A stretch of 6,051 nucleotides of DNA from Candidatus Berkelbacteria bacterium (GTDB lineage Bacteria; Patescibacteriota; UBA1384; UBA12157; JAENIV01). Below, one piece after another: positions 4,171 through 6,051 of this stretch (the first letter of the stretch is position 1; the number at the start of each line of letters is the position of its first letter). The notes below the pieces were generated by a model that ran no database searches, was not told the origin of the DNA, and worked only from the letters and a program-made list of their open reading frames with translations. The stretch is from assembly GCA_016844295.1 (NCBI GenBank), contig JAENIV010000045.1, positions 1 to 6,051 of the forward strand. Direction: 5' to 3'. Both the position numbers and the translations under genes were made by a program.

Positions 4171-5130
4171 ATGTTCTTTTGGTTTGACTTAATTATTATT
4201 TTGATGATTTTGCTTTACACTTTTGATGGTTACCGGCAGGGGCTTATTAAAACCATCATAGACATTTTCGGTGTGGCTTTATCATTATTTATTGCTATTA
4301 AATATTACAGCGTCGCAGGCACTTTTTTTGTCTCTTGGGGTTTGGATAAAAATCTTGCTAAACCAATCGGATTTTTTGCCCTCTGGTTTCTCGTCCAATT
4401 ATTGGCCTATCTTGTGACAACATTAATTTTCCATTACGTTCCTGGTCTTATGCAGAATAACCGGACTGTGAGGGCGCTTGGAGTAATTCCGGGGTTTTTA
4501 AAAGGGATCATGATTTCAGCAATCTTCTTAATCATTCTTATGACATTACCGTTTTCAACAAATTTTAAAGAGCGGCTATCTAAATCATTTATTTCGGGTA
4601 CGATGGTTAGATCATCTGCGACGACTGAAGCCCAAATGGCGGGAATTTTTGGCCAGATGAACAATAATTTGACCCTTTACAATATTGCGCCCAAGAATGA
4701 CGAGGAAGGTGTAACTCAATTAAATTTTAAAACCAATAACTTCACTCCTTCCGCAACCGATGAAACATCGATGCTCGAAATATTAAACCAGGATCGGGTA
4801 AAAACTGGATTAAAACCATTAAGTCCAGACATTTTGCTGAGGAATGTCGCGCGTGCTCACGCCGCGGATATGCTCAGAACTGGCTTTTTTGCGCACACAG
4901 GTCCAGCCGGTCAAACGCCCTTTGACAGACTCGCGGCTGCAAATGTGTCATTTAATGTTGCGGGCGAAAATCTTGCCTTAGCCCCCTCAATGGAATTAGG
5001 CCATGTTGGTTTAATGAACTCGCCTTCTCATAGAGAAAATATTCTAGACTATAATTACACAAGAATCGGCATTGGGATTCTCGATGCCGGACCTTATGGC
5101 AAAATGATAGTTCAAGAATTTGCCGGATAG
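4171..5130 (+). CDS. CvpA-like membrane domain fused to a CAP (SCP/PR1) extracytoplasmic domain
   Basis: A 319-residue two-part protein. Residues about 1-130 are a CvpA-like membrane region: four predicted helices (about 3-20, 25-46, 65-90, 103-128), with the CvpA-typical DGYRQGLIKTIIDIFGVALSLFIAIKYY. A Ser/Asn-rich linker (about 130-205) leads to a CAP/YkwD-type domain (about 205-318) with the family's conserved residues: MLEILNQDRVKTGLKPLS, HAADMLRTGFFAHTGPAG (His242), AGENLA (Glu266), NSPSHRENIL (His287, Glu289), and YTRIGIGI. The CAP domain should face outside the cell; its biochemical activity is not settled in bacteria (surface, lipid or wall roles are proposed). AAGGA at 4161-4165, 5 bases from the ATG, supports the start. 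It sits 31 bases after iscU and 7 before folD, so it is co-transcribed with metabolic genes rather than with cell wall genes. Similar fusions are known in AT-rich bacteria; cellular role here is unknown. Confidence 0.88.
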   Translation: MFFWFDLIIILMILLYTFDGYRQGLIKTIIDIFGVALSLFIAIKYYSVAGTFFVSWGLDKNLAKPIGFFALWFLVQLLAYLVTTLIFHYVPGLMQNNRTVRALGVIPGFLKGIMISAIFLIILMTLPFSTNFKERLSKSFISGTMVRSSATTEAQMAGIFGQMNNNLTLYNIAPKNDEEGVTQLNFKTNNFTPSATDETSMLEILNQDRVKTGLKPLSPDILLRNVARAHAADMLRTGFFAHTGPAGQTPFDRLAAANVSFNVAGENLALAPSMELGHVGLMNSPSHRENILDYNYTRIGIGILDAGPYGKMIVQEFAG

Positions 5131-5137
5131 GGGTGCT

Positions 5138-5929
5138 ATGATCTTATACGGAAAACCGATTGCCGATAAAATTTATAAAAGTCTTGAATCAAAATTACGT
5201 GATCTCAAGGAACAGAACATTATTTCCACTATGGCAGTTATTTTAATAGGCGAAGATCCTGTCAGCTTGGTCTATATTAAATTAAAAGAAGAAATTGCCG
5301 AGCGTCTAGGAATTGAATTTAAACTTTTTCATTTGCTGGGGATTTCATCAGAGAACCAAGTAATTAATTTAGTATCAGATCTGAATAAGAACAAATTTAT
5401 CCACGGAATTGTCGTCCAATTACCGTTGCCAGATGGTTTAGACCAAGAAAAAATCCTTCAATCGATTAGTCCACAAAAAGATATTGATGGCCTAAATTCG
5501 GAAATACTACCGCCAACGGCGGCGGCGATTTTAGAAATTTTGGAATTTTATAATATCAACTATAAACATTTAAAAATCGTTATCGTAGGACGGGGAAGGT
5601 TAGTTGGAGGGCCCTTAGAGAAAATGTTAACGGCTCAGGGGGTTGAGCCATTGGTTTGTGATTCAAAAACCAATAATTTAAAAATAGAAACTCTGAAAGC
5701 CGATATTCTTATCTTGGCGACTGGCACGCCGGATTTAATTAAAGCGGATATGGTCCGAGATGATACGATTGTCATAGATGCCGGCACTACGGAAAGCAAC
5801 GGCAAAATGACCGGCGATGTTTCCGAGGAGGTTTACGGAAAAGTCGAAACCTATTCGCCGGTTCCCGGTGGTGTTGGTCCTGTTACGGTGGCGTGTTTGA
5901 TGAGAAATTTAATTGAAGCGGCAAGATAG
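5138..5929 (+). CDS. folD: Bifunctional methylenetetrahydrofolate dehydrogenase/methenyltetrahydrofolate cyclohydrolase
   Basis: FolD interconverts 5,10-methylene-, 5,10-methenyl- and 10-formyl-tetrahydrofolate, giving one-carbon units for purines, thymidylate and formyl-Met. Motifs: catalytic Tyr46-xxx-Lys50 in VYIKLKEE, LGIEFKLF, VVQLPLP (92-98), KDIDG (114-118, Asp117), nucleotide-binding GRGRLVGGPL (151-160), VIDAGTT, TGDV, and PVPGGVGPVT (241-250). At 263 residues it is about 20 shorter than typical FolD. Part of the shortening is between KDIDG and the helix that follows, where the canonical 'PCTPxG' is replaced by PPTAAA (125-130). The ATG at 5138 gives the usual FolD beginning (MILYGKPIADKI); GGGGTG at 5130-5135 serves as ribosome binding site. 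The frame extends to a TTG at 5120, but that would overlap the previous gene and precede the motif start. Seven bases separate it from the CAP gene, so it is in the same operon. Confidence 0.96.
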   Translation: MILYGKPIADKIYKSLESKLRDLKEQNIISTMAVILIGEDPVSLVYIKLKEEIAERLGIEFKLFHLLGISSENQVINLVSDLNKNKFIHGIVVQLPLPDGLDQEKILQSISPQKDIDGLNSEILPPTAAAILEILEFYNINYKHLKIVIVGRGRLVGGPLEKMLTAQGVEPLVCDSKTNNLKIETLKADILILATGTPDLIKADMVRDDTIVIDAGTTESNGKMTGDVSEEVYGKVETYSPVPGGVGPVTVACLMRNLIEAAR

Positions 5930-5931
5930 TA

Positions 5932-6051
5932 ATGAAAGATTTAGTTATTTCTGAAGTAATCGAACAAAAGATTTTTTTGATCCGTGGCCAGAAAGTCATG
6001 CTCGACCGCGATTTAGCGGTGCTTTATGGTGTGCCTGTTAGAGTACTTAAT
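5932..6051 (+). CDS. ORF6N-domain (KilA-N-type) DNA-binding protein, 3' partial
   Basis: An ATG at 5932, two bases after the folD stop, opens a frame that stays open for all 40 codons to the end of the window. The peptide reads VIEQKIFLIRGQKVMLDRDLAVLYGV, which is the hallmark of the ORF6N domain ('ieskIyxiRGqkVmLDxDLAxLYgV'), a predicted DNA-binding domain found in phage proteins and in chromosomal copies, common in Patescibacteria. Full proteins are usually 150-300 residues, so most of this one lies outside. No clear ribosome binding site precedes it; translation may be coupled to folD. The domain call is strong for so short a piece; the function (regulator or mobile-element derived) cannot be told. 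Confidence 0.85.
   Translation, partial: MKDLVISEVIEQKIFLIRGQKVMLDRDLAVLYGVPVRVLN

Noticed and set aside
5120..5137. TTG start for FolD at 5120.
   Set aside because: It would add six non-conserved residues and overlap the CAP gene; ATG 5138 has a ribosome binding site and gives the usual FolD start.
1..6051. CRISPR arrays, tRNA genes, rRNA genes or insertion sequences.
   Set aside because: No spaced direct repeats, cloverleaf with T-arm signature, rRNA-length similarity, or transposase coding sequence was seen on either strand.

Overview
The window looks like a piece of a small, AT-rich, gene-dense bacterial genome, most probably a member of the Patescibacteria (CPR). This is an inference from gene content and style: a stand-alone TatD nuclease, a CvpA-CAP fusion, a short FolD with a GRGRLVGGPL motif, an ORF6N-domain protein, a stripped-down iron-sulfur gene pair, and a remnant with an ISYSAL-type PD-(D/E)XK start. 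TGA ends three genes at the natural family length (the small Phd-like gene, the cysteine desulfurase and the IscU-like scaffold), so the code is the standard bacterial one and not the UGA=Gly code of Gracilibacteria/Absconditabacteria. No lineage below phylum can be supported from the sequence alone.

Layout. (1) 2-1248, plus strand: a 5'-truncated TatD-family metal-dependent DNase followed by a GNAT acetyltransferase with a good ribosome binding site. (2) 1249-1665: a 417-base stretch with no intact gene. It holds a perfect 9-bp hairpin, a second AT-rich hairpin, and on the minus strand a decayed gene (1344-1608) whose start reads like a PD-(D/E)XK (RecB/Cas4-like) nuclease but which is very short and frameshifted. 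(3) 1666-2187: a membrane-anchored protein of unknown function, probably read from a leaderless mRNA. (4) 2188-2357: an intergenic control region with a 70-base nested hairpin, a second GC-rich hairpin that could pair alternatively with it, a near-consensus sigma70 promoter (TTGACA-N17-TAATAT), and a perfect 17-base inverted repeat over the -10 box. (5) 2358-6051: one tightly packed operon: Phd/YefM-like DNA-binding protein, cysteine desulfurase, IscU-like scaffold, CvpA-CAP membrane protein, FolD, and the start of an ORF6N-domain protein that runs off the window.

How it works together. The desulfurase takes sulfur from cysteine and passes it to the IscU-like scaffold, so the middle of the window is a minimal ISC iron-sulfur assembly unit with no IscR, IscA, HscA/HscB or ferredoxin gene beside it. 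The first gene of the operon is not an IscR but an antitoxin-type Phd/YefM protein with no toxin next to it and a C-terminal CxxC. An operator-like palindrome lies exactly over the operon's -10 box. The most interesting hypothesis here is that this small protein is an autoregulator of the iron-sulfur operon, possibly sensing metal, cluster or redox state through the CxxC. The promoter, the palindrome and the cysteines are visible in the sequence; the regulatory role is inference.
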